Of a DNA stretch of 32,085 bases, positions 1 through 7,628 are shown in pieces. A model generated the notes under the pieces. The model was not told the origin of the DNA, ran no database searches, and saw nothing but the letters and a program-made list of their open reading frames with translations. Within the stretch, counting starts at the first letter, position 1, and each line of letters opens with the position of its first letter. The translations under genes were made by a program, and so were the position numbers. This DNA comes from Candidatus Bathyarchaeota archaeon (GTDB lineage Archaea; Thermoproteota; Bathyarchaeia; Bathyarchaeales; Bathycorpusculaceae), in the NCBI GenBank assembly GCA_030017755.1, contig JASEJA010000007.1:1-32085 (forward strand). Direction: 5' to 3'.

Positions 1-609
1 TTTGAGAAGATTCCTTCCATTGCCTCATCTGGATTGCTGACTCCTGGGTCGGTGCTCCATTCTGTCCATATGCCATCTTCCTTGCCATAGTAAATGTTTG
101 CGTCTTTTAATGTTAGTTTTCTTCCATAAAGTTTTAAACCGAAATTGCATGCGTGGTTTCCGTCAAGTTTCAAGCCCACAATTTCAACCTCTACAGCCGC
201 GCCCGTGGAGTTTGTGCCAGCAAATTCATCAAAACCTTCGGATTTTATTGCAGCATCTATGTTGACGTTGTCTGCAACAGTTATTTTTCCCTGAAACTCG
301 AGAATAGTGTATGACTTTACAATTATGGTGTTTGAAATTGTGAAGTTGCCTTTTAATATTATTTTTTCCTTCCATGTCCTATTTGTGGTTAAAGAGTCCA
401 TGGCTGATTGGATTACTTGGCTTGCGTTTTTCCCGCTAAACCCGATTCCCCCCAGCGTCAGCAGCGCAATAATTGTCTCCTTCCCGCCAAACTATAAAAC
501 TTGCCCCAATTGGATTGGTGGTTGGTTTTGAAAACATATAAACTAAAAGTGCCAAGAGCAAACCAATTATTAAAAATTGGGCTATGACTATTTTCTTCGA
601 ATTTTCCAT
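1..609 (-). pseudogene. Secreted/anchored parallel beta-helix (pectate-lyase-like) protein, frameshifted, runs off left edge
   Basis: Read on the minus strand. An ATG at 609, with GGTGG about 8 nt upstream, opens MENSKKIVIAQFLIIGLLLALLV, a short N-terminal transmembrane or signal anchor, and continues in frame to a TAG at 436-438. A second frame then continues without a stop to the left edge, beginning FSGKNASQVIQSAMDSL and later TISNTIIVKSYTILEF and IVGLKLDGNHACNFGL. This looks like the repeated strands of right-handed beta-helix proteins common in archaeal surface proteins. The two frames join cleanly (ADAGG-IGFSGKNAS) if one G is removed from the six-G run at 448-453. So this is one gene with a one-base insertion, either real or a sequencing error. 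The substrate is unknown. The left-hand remainder lies outside the window. The ORF track missed it because of the break and the edge; the plus-strand 307-531 ORF is its shadow. Confidence 0.65.
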
Positions 610-677
610 AACATTTCCACCCTTTTAATTTTCGATTACCACAATAATCATTTAAAACTTCTCTAATTGCTTTCTCT

Positions 678-1178
678 TTATTTCGCTTTTGTCCACTCCA
701 AAATAGAATAAACCACTAATATAATTACCGTCATTTCAACAATGATTGAGGCGGTTCCCAAATAGAATGGGTTTCCATAAGCTAATGGGTAAGTAACGTA
801 TGGTATATCCTTATGGGTGAACATGTCAAAAAAGACGTGAGTGAAGCCTCCGAGCAAACTGCAAAGGTATACTATTAAAATGGGATATCGCACTTGCTTT
901 GGTTTAAGCCGTAAGGCATTATATGCAAACCACAACTTTTTCCCAAACAAACGCTCCACAAAATAAACTCCAATTGTGACGAGGATGGGGTAGGCGGTTA
1001 GTGCCAATGCGAAGCCATGCCAAATCCTATGGTCTAATGGTTCTCCAACCAACAGATAATAGAGGGGTTCCAAATCAATAAAGGTGGCTGAAACCGTCAA
1101 AGCCAAAGGGTCAACCCGCTTCTTATCCTTAAAATAAATGAACATGAGAGAAAGTGCATGAAGAGGCGTTAAGGGCAT
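678..1178 (-). CDS. YdjM/DUF4184-like predicted membrane-bound hydrolase
   Basis: A 166-residue protein with about four hydrophobic helices. The N-terminus MPLTPLHALSL, the acidic motif FIDLEPLYYLLVG, a central DHRIWHGF and a late HVFFDMFTHKD are the scattered His/Asp positions typical of the LexA-regulated inner-membrane metal-dependent hydrolase superfamily (YdjM, DUF457, DUF4184). The substrate of this family is not known, so no reaction is assigned. It lies 12 bp downstream of pyrK on the same strand and is probably co-transcribed with the pyrimidine genes, but nothing in it suggests a role in that pathway. No clear Shine-Dalgarno precedes the ATG. The family call is moderate; membrane location is well supported by the hydrophobic segments. 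Confidence 0.6.
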   Translation of the reverse strand: MPLTPLHALSLMFIYFKDKKRVDPLALTVSATFIDLEPLYYLLVGEPLDHRIWHGFALALTAYPILVTIGVYFVERLFGKKLWFAYNALRLKPKQVRYPILIVYLCSLLGGFTHVFFDMFTHKDIPYVTYPLAYGNPFYLGTASIIVEMTVIILVVYSILEWTKAK

Positions 1179-1190
1179 TTAAAACACAGC

Positions 1191-2018
1191 TTAAAGCGGT
1201 ATCCTTTTTCCATCAAAATCTCGTTTGGAAATTCCCAACTCATCCTTAACCTCTCTCAACTGTTCATCATTGAAAACTGGACCATCTTTGCAAACGCGGT
1301 ATTTTCCTATGACGCAGCTTCCACACAAGCCTATAGCGCAGCGCATTAGGCGTTCCAAGCTTGCTTCCATGCTTATTCTAGCTTTTTCAGCGGTTTCAAA
1401 GACTTTGCGTATCATCTGCTCTGGTCCACAAGCGTATACTGTATCATATTTTTCTTTGGTTAAAATTGTTTCTGAAACTTCTGAGGCTAAGCCTTTAACG
1501 CCATAACTTCCATCATCGGTTGTTGCCAACAAATTCTCTCCTTTGCACCAGCCTTTCAGTTTTTCCATGAAGAGCAATTCTTCCCTTGTTTTCGCACCAA
1601 CCACAAGGGTTAATTTTGAAGCTTTAGGCGCCAACTTTTTCGCTAAAAAAAATAGTGGAGCCATTCCGATTCCGCCGCCAACCACCAAAATTTTCCCAAC
1701 CTTCAAAGTGAAACTGTTTCCGAATGGTCCTCGCAAGCCTATAAAATCGCCAACCCCTTTGTTATGTAAGGCTCGGGTTGCCTCACCAACTTTTTTAACA
1801 GCCACAGAAACATTGCCTTCCTCATCCACATCTAATATGCTTAGGGGAATTTCGTCCACGTCTGGAATCCAAAGCATAAGAAATTGTCCTGGCTTAGCCC
1901 TTGCGCATATCTTATCTTTAAAAGTGAAGGTTTTAACTGTTGGGCTTTCCTTCTTTATGTCTAAAATTCTTGTTGCTCTGTGTTTGTTAGCTTTTATGCG
2001 ATAACCCGACAATTTCAT
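1191..2018 (-). CDS. pyrK: Dihydroorotate dehydrogenase electron-transfer subunit PyrK
   Basis: A 275-residue FAD/[2Fe-2S] protein of the ferredoxin-reductase family that passes electrons from PyrD flavin to NAD+ in class 1B dihydroorotate dehydrogenase (pyrimidine synthesis, cytoplasm). Visible are the FAD-binding beta-barrel with KPGQFLMLWIP (about residues 42-52) and RGPFGNSF (about 95), the NAD-domain glycine motif ILVVGGGIGMAPL (about 110-122), and a C-terminal cysteine cluster CAIGLCGSC plus a later Cys in YRVCKDGPVF that ligates the iron-sulfur cluster. The start ATG at 2018 has AGGAG about 7 nt upstream and overlaps the end of pyrD by 32 nt, showing translational coupling. Together the pair forms the heterotetramer typical of NAD-dependent enzymes. 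Confidence 0.9.
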   Translation of the reverse strand: MKLSGYRIKANKHRATRILDIKKESPTVKTFTFKDKICARAKPGQFLMLWIPDVDEIPLSILDVDEEGNVSVAVKKVGEATRALHNKGVGDFIGLRGPFGNSFTLKVGKILVVGGGIGMAPLFFLAKKLAPKASKLTLVVGAKTREELLFMEKLKGWCKGENLLATTDDGSYGVKGLASEVSETILTKEKYDTVYACGPEQMIRKVFETAEKARISMEASLERLMRCAIGLCGSCVIGKYRVCKDGPVFNDEQLREVKDELGISKRDFDGKRIPL

Positions 2019-2916
2019 CCACGCTCCTAAAGCCTTTCCTTTTTAAATAAGCATCAATTCCCCTTGTAATCGCCTTGAATATGTTTGACCCTTTCGTGGC
2101 TATGGCTGTTCCAATTTGAATTGCTGAGGCTCCAGCTAAAAGAAATTCCACGGCATCGTGCCAGTTTGTTATTCCACCGCAACCTATTATGGGTACGTTA
2201 ACATGCTGGTAAATTTCGTAGACGCATCTTAAGGCTATGGGCTTTATTGCTGGTCCGGATAACCCGCCTACCTTATTGCTTAGGATGGGCTTGGCTGTTT
2301 CCACATCGATTGCCATGGCTTTAACAGTGTTTATGGCTGTTATGACATCAGCCCCAGCGTCAACAGAAGCCTCTGCAATTTCCATTATGCTTGTGACGTT
2401 TGGAGAAAGCTTAACAAAGACTGGCTTGGGCACGGCGGCCTTAACTTTTTTTATAACCTCTTTTAGAATTTCGGCTTTTTGTCCAATTTCTGAGCCTGTC
2501 TCTTTAACGTGGGGGCATGAAACATTAAGCTCCACGGCATCGGCGCCTGCAGTCGCAGCCTTCTTTGCTACTGTGGCGTATTCTTCTGCTGTGAAACCAT
2601 AAATGCTGACAATTAATGGGATATGTAAAACGTTTTTTGTTTCGCTTATTTCTTTGGCGAACTCTTCTATTCCTGGGTTTGGGAGTCCCATGGCGTTTAT
2701 TAGGCCGCAATTGGTTTGTGTTACTGTTGGGTTTGCGTAGCCGCTTCTTGGTTTTAAGCCAACAGACTTGGTTACTATTGCACCTGCCCCGCCGTCGGCG
2801 ATGTTTTTGAATGTTTCAGTTGTGTAGCCCAGAATTCCAGAAGCCAACATTGTTGGATTTTGGAGTTTTAAACCAGCCAGATTTATGCCTAAACGGTTTT
2901 CTTTCAAAGTTTTCAC
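1987..2916 (-). CDS. pyrD: Dihydroorotate dehydrogenase catalytic subunit (class 1B) PyrD
   Basis: A 309-residue FMN TIM barrel oxidising dihydroorotate to orotate, the fourth step of UMP synthesis. Seen in the protein: LQNPTMLASGILGY near the N-terminus, the substrate loop NAMGLPNPG (about 73-81), the NVSCPH motif (about 131-136) whose Cys is the catalytic base of class 1 enzymes, FVKLSPN (about 167-173), GGLSGPAIKPIALR (about 217-230) and the phosphate-binding GCGGI (about 245-249). A Cys rather than Ser base, plus the adjacent pyrK, places it in class 1B. The track start is GTG at 2916; a TTG three codons later has GGTGA in front and is a possible alternative. A TATA-like ctttatct on the minus strand lies roughly 35 nt upstream. 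Confidence 0.92.
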   Translation of the reverse strand: MKTLKENRLGINLAGLKLQNPTMLASGILGYTTETFKNIADGGAGAIVTKSVGLKPRSGYANPTVTQTNCGLINAMGLPNPGIEEFAKEISETKNVLHIPLIVSIYGFTAEEYATVAKKAATAGADAVELNVSCPHVKETGSEIGQKAEILKEVIKKVKAAVPKPVFVKLSPNVTSIMEIAEASVDAGADVITAINTVKAMAIDVETAKPILSNKVGGLSGPAIKPIALRCVYEIYQHVNVPIIGCGGITNWHDAVEFLLAGASAIQIGTAIATKGSNIFKAITRGIDAYLKRKGFRSVDEIVGLSHKS

Positions 2917-2985
2917 CGCGGGTGGTTTCTGTAATGTTGTTGTTTTGGTAAGATAAAGCTTAGTTTTGTAAGGCGGTATTATTGC

Positions 2986-3198
2986 TTATTTCTTCTTTTT
3001 CTTTTCCATTCCTGGTTCTTCTGCTCCAAGCAATATTCTTAAGGATTTTACTTCTTCCCTTAGCATGCTTATTTCGCTTTCTAAAGCTTTGGCTTTGGCG
3101 TCAGCCATTTTTCTAAGCTCTTCGATTTCCAGCATAAGATTTTTTCTTTCAGTTTCTAAATTTTTAATTTTCTCCACTAAACTTTTTAGGTTATTCAT
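2986..3198 (-). CDS. Small coiled-coil protein, function unknown
   Basis: A 70-residue protein that is almost entirely charged heptad repeat: hydrophobic positions recur in LKSLVEKIKNLETERKNL and continue through ISMLREEVKSLRILLG, followed by a lysine run at the C-terminus (EKKKKK). This predicts one long coiled coil, probably dimeric, with a basic tail that could touch nucleic acid. It has no recognisable enzymatic domain. It lies upstream of pyrD on the minus strand and diverges from nop5, so the 3199-3319 interval carries promoters for both directions. Composition and the lack of competing ORFs support a real gene. The plus-strand ORF 3065-3280 is its hydrophobic mirror image and is rejected. 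Confidence 0.65.
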   Translation of the reverse strand: MNNLKSLVEKIKNLETERKNLMLEIEELRKMADAKAKALESEISMLREEVKSLRILLGAEEPGMEKKKKK

Positions 3199-3266
3199 AA
3201 ATTTGCTTTCTCTCCATTGTTTTGGAAAAGTATGCTTCTTTTTGCACTTAAGATTTGTGCAACAAC

Positions 3267-3312
3267 TATTTATGGGATAAAGCTATGGAATAATTGTTAA
3301 TGGGGAAGGAGG
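3267..3312 (+). promoter_or_regulatory. TATA box and Shine-Dalgarno of the nop5-fibrillarin operon
   Basis: A TATA-like tatttatg at 3267-3274 lies about 50 nt before the GTG start of nop5. Transcription would then begin near 3297, leaving a short leader that contains the strong Shine-Dalgarno ggaagg/ggagg at about 3303-3312, 7-8 nt before the GTG. This spacing supports GTG 3320 as the start. Confidence 0.45.
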
Positions 3313-3319
3313 CATCAGC

Positions 3320-4540
3320 GTGAAGGCAACAATAGTTGAGTGTTCTTTTGGAGTTTTGGCTTTCAACGAGAATAACGAGCTAATAGCTAATATTTTGTTT
3401 CCTAAGGACCCTCAAAAGGCTGCTGAAGCCTTAATGAAAATTGCGAATGGAAAAGTTGTGAATGAAGTTAAAGAGTTGGTTGAGAGGCTTAAGGGGGGTG
3501 GTTATGAAATTTTCGTTTTTGAAAATTCAAGTCTTGCCAAAGAAATTGAGGAAACGTTTAAAGTCAAAGTGGAGGTTTCTAAGCCCTCTTCTGCTGGTGA
3601 TGTCCTTAGGTCTAGTATGGAAAGTTTTGCTGTCAAAACTGGCTTTGCCAAGGATTCAGGGGAGTTTAGCCTTTGGGTGCATAAAGTGAGTATGGAGATG
3701 GCCAAGTTAAGGGTTAAGGGGGCTGTGGAGAAAAGAGACTTGATTGTTGCGCAGGCTATTCAAACTTTGGATGATTTGGATAGAACCATAAACTTGTTTA
3801 TGGGACGCATTAGGGAATGGTATGGCATTCACTTTCCAGAGCTTGACCGTTTGGTGGATAAGCATGAAACTTACGCCCGCTTAGTATCGGAGCTTGGAAG
3901 CAAGGAGAATTTCATTGTTGAAAGGCTTGAGAAGGAGGATTTTCCTAAGGCTAAGGCGGAGCAAATAGCCAAAATGGCTGAATCCTCAATGGGTGCAGAC
4001 ATAACCGAAACAGACTTGGCTCAGATTCAAGATTTGTGCAGGAATGTGCTGGGTTTATACCAGTTAAGGCAAAATTTAGAGCAATATTTGGACATGGCTA
4101 TGGAGGAGGTGGCTCCAAATACGAAAGCCTTGGTGGGTTCCCTTTTGGGGGCTCGTTTAATTGCGCTTTCTGGGGGTTTGGCGAATTTAGCTAAGATGCC
4201 CGCCAGCACAATTCAGGTTTTAGGCGCTGAAAAAGCCCTCTTTCGTTCTTTGAAGACTGGGACGAAGCCGCCGAAGCATGGAATAATCTTTCAGCACACG
4301 TTTTTGCATGAAGCCAAAAAGTGGCATAGGGGTAAAATTGCAAGGGCTTTGGCTGGGAAATTGGCTATTGCTGTTAGGGCTGATGCTTTTGGTGGGCGGC
4401 ATTTGGGCGAAGAGTTGAAGGCTGGCTTGGAAAAGCGAATAGACGAAATTCATGAGAAGTATGCTGAGCCTCCGCCTATTCCAGAAAGGAAGCTTAAGCG
4501 TGAGAGGAGGAGAAAATGGAAACGTGCAGGTAAACGTTAA
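3320..4540 (+). CDS. nop5: Nop5 (Nop56/58 homologue), C/D-box sRNP core protein
   Basis: A 406-residue scaffold of the archaeal box C/D sRNP. It bridges L7Ae bound to the k-turn and fibrillarin, and guides 2'-O-methylation of rRNA and tRNA. Visible regions are an N-terminal fibrillarin-binding domain (about 1-115), a long helical coiled-coil segment (about 120-220, starting KRDLIVAQAIQTLDDLDRTI) and the Nop domain (about 230-375). The Nop domain carries the family signatures GAEKALFRSLKTGTKPPKHG and RGKIARALAGKLAIAVRADAFGG-type RNA-binding residues. The C-terminus is a basic tail, RKLKRERRRKWKR. The GTG start at 3320 is set by GGAAGGAGG just upstream. It overlaps the fibrillarin gene by 17 nt, the standard archaeal arrangement. 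Confidence 0.95.
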   Translation: MKATIVECSFGVLAFNENNELIANILFPKDPQKAAEALMKIANGKVVNEVKELVERLKGGGYEIFVFENSSLAKEIEETFKVKVEVSKPSSAGDVLRSSMESFAVKTGFAKDSGEFSLWVHKVSMEMAKLRVKGAVEKRDLIVAQAIQTLDDLDRTINLFMGRIREWYGIHFPELDRLVDKHETYARLVSELGSKENFIVERLEKEDFPKAKAEQIAKMAESSMGADITETDLAQIQDLCRNVLGLYQLRQNLEQYLDMAMEEVAPNTKALVGSLLGARLIALSGGLANLAKMPASTIQVLGAEKALFRSLKTGTKPPKHGIIFQHTFLHEAKKWHRGKIARALAGKLAIAVRADAFGGRHLGEELKAGLEKRIDEIHEKYAEPPPIPERKLKRERRRKWKRAGKR

Positions 4541-5219
4541 ACCGCATCCGCGTTTTCCCGCAATTTTTGAGGTTACGCTTGAGGATGGAGCCCAAAGACT
4601 TGCCACAAAAAATCTTTCGCCTGGAAGAAATGTTTATGGTGAGAGGCTTATACGCTTTGAGGGTTTTGAGTATCGGGTTTGGGATGCTTTTAGGAGTAAG
4701 TTGGCAGCTGCTATATTAAAAGATTTGAGGACTGTTCCCATAAAGCCAAGGCATAGGGTTCTTTATCTTGGGGCTGCCTCTGGAACAACAGCAAGCCACG
4801 TTTCGGACATTGTTGGCGGGGATGGGCATGTTTATTGCGTGGAGTTTGCTGCAAGAGCCCTAAGGGAGCTTGTCAACAACGTTTGTGCTTATAGGGTTAA
4901 CATGGTGCCAATTTTGGAGGATGCCCGTTTTCCAGAAAAGTATGCGGTTTTTATAAGTGGAAAGGTTGATGACATTTACTGTGACATAGCCCAGCCTGAA
5001 CAAGCAAAAATTTTGGCTGATAATGCTGATTTATTTCTAAAGGATGGTGGGTGGATAATGCTTGCAGTTAAAGCCCAAAGCATAGACGTGACAAAAGAGC
5101 CATCCGAAATTTATGAGCGTGAGATTAGGGTTTTGGAGAACAGGGGCTTTCGCATAGAGGAAGTTGTGCATTTAGAACCCTACGATAAAGCTCATGCCAT
5201 GATAGTAGCCCAAAAATAA
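4524..5219 (+). CDS. flpA: Fibrillarin-like rRNA/tRNA 2'-O-methyltransferase
   Basis: The SAM-dependent methyltransferase of box C/D sRNPs. The track begins at 4452, but that 24-residue extension lies inside nop5 in another frame. GTG at 4524 gives VQVNVKPHPRFPAIFEV..., the usual archaeal fibrillarin N-terminus, and a 231-residue protein of normal family length. The AGGAGG at about 4505-4510 is a little far (13 nt) but is the only strong site. Motifs: the SAM-binding GAASGTTASHVSDIVG (about 75-90), an acidic ribose-binding VYCVEF, IYCDIAQPEQAKIL (about 150-163) containing the catalytic-loop Asp, and MLAVKAQSIDVTKEP (about 180-195) with the catalytic Lys. It is translated with Nop5, its obligate partner. 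Confidence 0.93.
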   Translation: MQVNVKPHPRFPAIFEVTLEDGAQRLATKNLSPGRNVYGERLIRFEGFEYRVWDAFRSKLAAAILKDLRTVPIKPRHRVLYLGAASGTTASHVSDIVGGDGHVYCVEFAARALRELVNNVCAYRVNMVPILEDARFPEKYAVFISGKVDDIYCDIAQPEQAKILADNADLFLKDGGWIMLAVKAQSIDVTKEPSEIYEREIRVLENRGFRIEEVVHLEPYDKAHAMIVAQK

Positions 5220-5262
5220 CGATTTACGTGAAATGTACTATTGTTATAGAAGATAAGTATAG

Positions 5263-5269
5263 TTTATAT
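5263..5269 (+). promoter_or_regulatory. TATA box of the COG1395 regulator
   Basis: The heptamer tttatat at 5263-5269, in an AT-rich gap between fibrillarin and the next gene, lies about 35-40 nt before the ATG at 5304. It predicts a start site near 5293 and a very short leader. No Shine-Dalgarno is visible before the ATG, consistent with a nearly leaderless mRNA. Confidence 0.35.
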
Positions 5270-5303
5270 CAGACATTGCTTATGATTCTTTTGTGACGTT
5301 TCG

Positions 5304-6245
5304 ATGACTTATAGGGAGAAGGAAAACTTTAAGGCTCCAGAAGAAGTGCTGAAAGAAGCAGGCTTTAGGGTTTCAGAAAAATGTTGTTGCAGACCAAGCT
5401 GCTTCGACTATGCAGCAAGAAAAAACGAAAAAGTGATTTTTATAAAATTTCAGCATGACATTGACAACTTCTCCCAAACGGATTCAGAAGAGCTTAAACT
5501 CATATCAAAATCTGTTTCAGCCACCTCAGTCTTGATAAGCGAAAAAACCCGAAAAAAAACCTTAGAAGATGACACAGTCTATTCCAGATACAACATTTTT
5601 GCTGTAACCCCAAAAACCTTCGAAAACATCATACTCAGAAACATCCACCCCTTAATTCAAGCTGCTCCAGGAGGCTACTATGTAGAGATTAATTGGGAAG
5701 CTGTTAAACGAAGGAGACAAGAATTGGGCATGTCTGTGGGTGAAATGGCGGAGATGATTGGCATTTCCAGAAGAACCCTTTACGGTTATGAGCGGGGCTT
5801 GGCTAAAGCCTCTGTCTCAGCAGCCTACAACCTAGTTTACACGCTTGGGATTCCAGTGGCAAAATCCATAAACATATTCGAAAAATCAAAAGAACAACGC
5901 AAATGTTTCCTATCACGGGCTGGACAAGCCATAACCAGAAACAAGCTTCTCCAAAAGATTTTCAGAAAATTCTCCCGCTACAACATTACAGCAGTAAAGA
6001 AGGCGCCCTTCGACTTTGTTGTAACCGTTCCAGAAGATAAAATGCGAATAATAGGCGGAATCGCAAACAACAACGAAAAGGAATTAAACAAGCGGGTTGA
6101 CGAAATCATAAGCGTAAGCAAAATCGTAAAAGCCCACCCAATCCTCATAACAGAAGGAAGAAAACCAACAAACAAGGATATTGCATGCATTTACAAGGAA
6201 GAAATCGCAAAAATAAAAAATCCAGAAGACCTAATAAGGCTTTAA
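5304..6245 (+). CDS. COG1395-type HTH transcriptional regulator
   Basis: A 313-residue DNA-binding protein of the archaeal COG1395 family of predicted regulators, whose target genes are not established. The N-terminal about 125 residues look like a nuclease-fold-like sensory domain (KNEKVIFIKFQHDIDNFSQ, then TYSRYNIFAVTPKTFENI-type strands). The middle (about 130-195) is a Cro/C1-type helix-turn-helix: RRRQELGMSVGEMAEMIG, followed by the recognition helix ISRRTLYGYERGLAKAS. The C-terminal third (about 205-313) resembles another alpha/beta domain, DFVVTVPEDKMRIIGG. The N-terminus contains an unusual CCCRPSC cysteine cluster that could bind metal (inference). Its end overlaps the convergent rnhB by 4 nt. 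Confidence 0.82.
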   Translation: MTYREKENFKAPEEVLKEAGFRVSEKCCCRPSCFDYAARKNEKVIFIKFQHDIDNFSQTDSEELKLISKSVSATSVLISEKTRKKTLEDDTVYSRYNIFAVTPKTFENIILRNIHPLIQAAPGGYYVEINWEAVKRRRQELGMSVGEMAEMIGISRRTLYGYERGLAKASVSAAYNLVYTLGIPVAKSINIFEKSKEQRKCFLSRAGQAITRNKLLQKIFRKFSRYNITAVKKAPFDFVVTVPEDKMRIIGGIANNNEKELNKRVDEIISVSKIVKAHPILITEGRKPTNKDIACIYKEEIAKIKNPEDLIRL

Positions 6246-6904
6246 ACAAGCCTTTTCTGGCGTGAATCGTTTTCGCTTTTTGCCCTTTTAGCCGGCTTCC
6301 AAGACTTCCTAACAAAGTCTGGATATTCCCCAAACCTTTCCAACCATCGCCTCAGAAAACCTAAAGTTTTCGGGTCTGTTGGGTATCCACAGCCCAAATC
6401 TCCATACTTTTCCGCTAATTCGGCAATCGCCTTATCCCTTTCCACCTTCGCAATTATCGACGCTGCAGAAACTATGGGATACTTCCTATCCGCCTTATGT
6501 TCAGAAACAATTTTCGGCTTGAAGGATAAGCATTCTAGAATGTGCTGCTTAAACCTTTCTTCCAAAACATCAGAAGCATCAACATAAGCTATGTCTGGCT
6601 TAAGCATTTCAATGATTTCAGCCATTTTCTGCGCCTCCAACCTGTTTAACCTATGAAGCTTTCTGCCCTTCTCCACAACCTTGTCAATTTCTTTCGGCGA
6701 AATTTTTACCACACTAAATTTTTGGGCAACCCGCTTAATTTCAACAGCAAGAATTTCCCGCCTATGTGCCGACAAAAGCTTCGAATCTCTAACCTTTAAT
6801 TCAGCAAGTTTTGGCAATTCCTCCTCCTTCATGAGGATTCCAGCTATAACTAATGGACCAATCACGGAGCCCCTTCCAGCATCATCAACGCCCGCAACCA
6901 ACAT
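6242..6904 (-). CDS. rnhB: Ribonuclease HII
   Basis: A 220-residue endonuclease that cleaves RNA in RNA-DNA hybrids and at single ribonucleotides in DNA. The N-terminal metal site reads VDDAGRGSVIGPLVIAG, where the family normally has DEAGRG; the Glu of the catalytic DEDD set is thus Asp. The second Asp is in IAYVDASDVLEERF (about residue 97), and the third region is KYPIVSAASIIAKVERDKAI (about 145-165). GCGYPTDPKTLGFLRRW and PDFVRKSWKP near the C-terminus are also family signatures. On the minus strand a TATA-like ttataaaat lies about 20-25 nt before the ATG, suggesting leaderless transcription. The gene diverges from rubrerythrin and converges with the COG1395 gene. Confidence 0.92.
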   Translation of the reverse strand: MLVAGVDDAGRGSVIGPLVIAGILMKEEELPKLAELKVRDSKLLSAHRREILAVEIKRVAQKFSVVKISPKEIDKVVEKGRKLHRLNRLEAQKMAEIIEMLKPDIAYVDASDVLEERFKQHILECLSFKPKIVSEHKADRKYPIVSAASIIAKVERDKAIAELAEKYGDLGCGYPTDPKTLGFLRRWLERFGEYPDFVRKSWKPAKRAKSENDSRQKRLV

Positions 6905-7055
6905 TAGAAAGCCTTCTAAATTTTATAACAATTTTAAAGTTATAACATTTTTTGGTTTACAGCACAACCAATACGGAGTCTACTCTCTATCTTTTCTGCA
7001 AAATCTTACTATGCGTTCTAAACGAAATATTGGGTCTAAATGGAGGTTTAGCCTT

Positions 7056-7628
7056 TTGGATTTGAAAGGTAGCAGAACCGAAAAGAATTTGTTGGCTGCC
7101 TTCGCCGGAGAATCCCAAGCGAGAACCCGCTACACTTTCTTCGCCAGCGTCGCCAAAAAAGAAGGTTATGAACAAATAAGCGCCATTTTCACAGAAACAG
7201 CCGAAAATGAGAAGGAGCATGCGCAACTATTCTTTAAACTCTTGAAAGGCGGAATGGTGGAGATTACGGCTGCCTATCCAGCCGGCGTTATTGGCTCAAC
7301 AGCGGAAAATTTGAGGGCTGCAGCTGAAGGAGAAAAACACGAGTGGGGAACCCTCTATCCAAACTTTGCCGAAATTGCAGATGAAGAAGGCTTTGCAGAA
7401 GCCGCAAGAACTTTCCGAATGGTTGCTAAGGTGGAAGAATACCATGAAAGGCGATATAGAAAGTTGCTGGCAAACGTGGAACAGGACAAAGTGTTCAAAA
7501 AGGACTCGCCAGTCATGTGGAAGTGCAGAAACTGCGGATACGTTTTTGAGGGGAAGGAAACGCCAGAAAAATGTCCAGTTTGCGACCATCCAAGAAGCTA
7601 CTTTGAATTATGGTGCGAAAACTACTAA
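7056..7628 (+). CDS. rbr: Rubrerythrin
   Basis: A non-haem diiron peroxidase that protects anaerobes from hydrogen peroxide. The track start (6681) is far too early because it runs over the rnhB promoter and coding region. TTG at 7056 has GGAGGT at 7042-7047 (8 nt spacing) and gives MDLKGSRTEKNLLAAFAGES, the usual rubrerythrin N-terminus, for a 190-residue protein. ATG 7011 is in frame but lacks a ribosome site. The ferritin-like four-helix domain holds the metal Glu/His residues in FAGESQARTRYTFFAS, ETAENEKEHAQLFF, AAAEGEKHEW and VAKVEEYHERRY. The C-terminal rubredoxin-like domain has two knuckles, CRNCGYVFEG and CPVCDHPRSYFEL. It converges with the THEP1 gene (4-nt overlap). Confidence 0.93.
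   Translation: MDLKGSRTEKNLLAAFAGESQARTRYTFFASVAKKEGYEQISAIFTETAENEKEHAQLFFKLLKGGMVEITAAYPAGVIGSTAENLRAAAEGEKHEWGTLYPNFAEIADEEGFAEAARTFRMVAKVEEYHERRYRKLLANVEQDKVFKKDSPVMWKCRNCGYVFEGKETPEKCPVCDHPRSYFELWCENY

Noticed and set aside
307-531. 74-residue plus-strand ORF
   Set aside because: It mirrors the frameshifted minus-strand beta-helix gene, has no ribosome site, and its residues resemble no protein.
6681-7055. N-terminal extension of the rubrerythrin ORF
   Set aside because: It runs over the rnhB gene on the opposite strand and the shared promoter region; TTG 7056 with GGAGGT fits family length.
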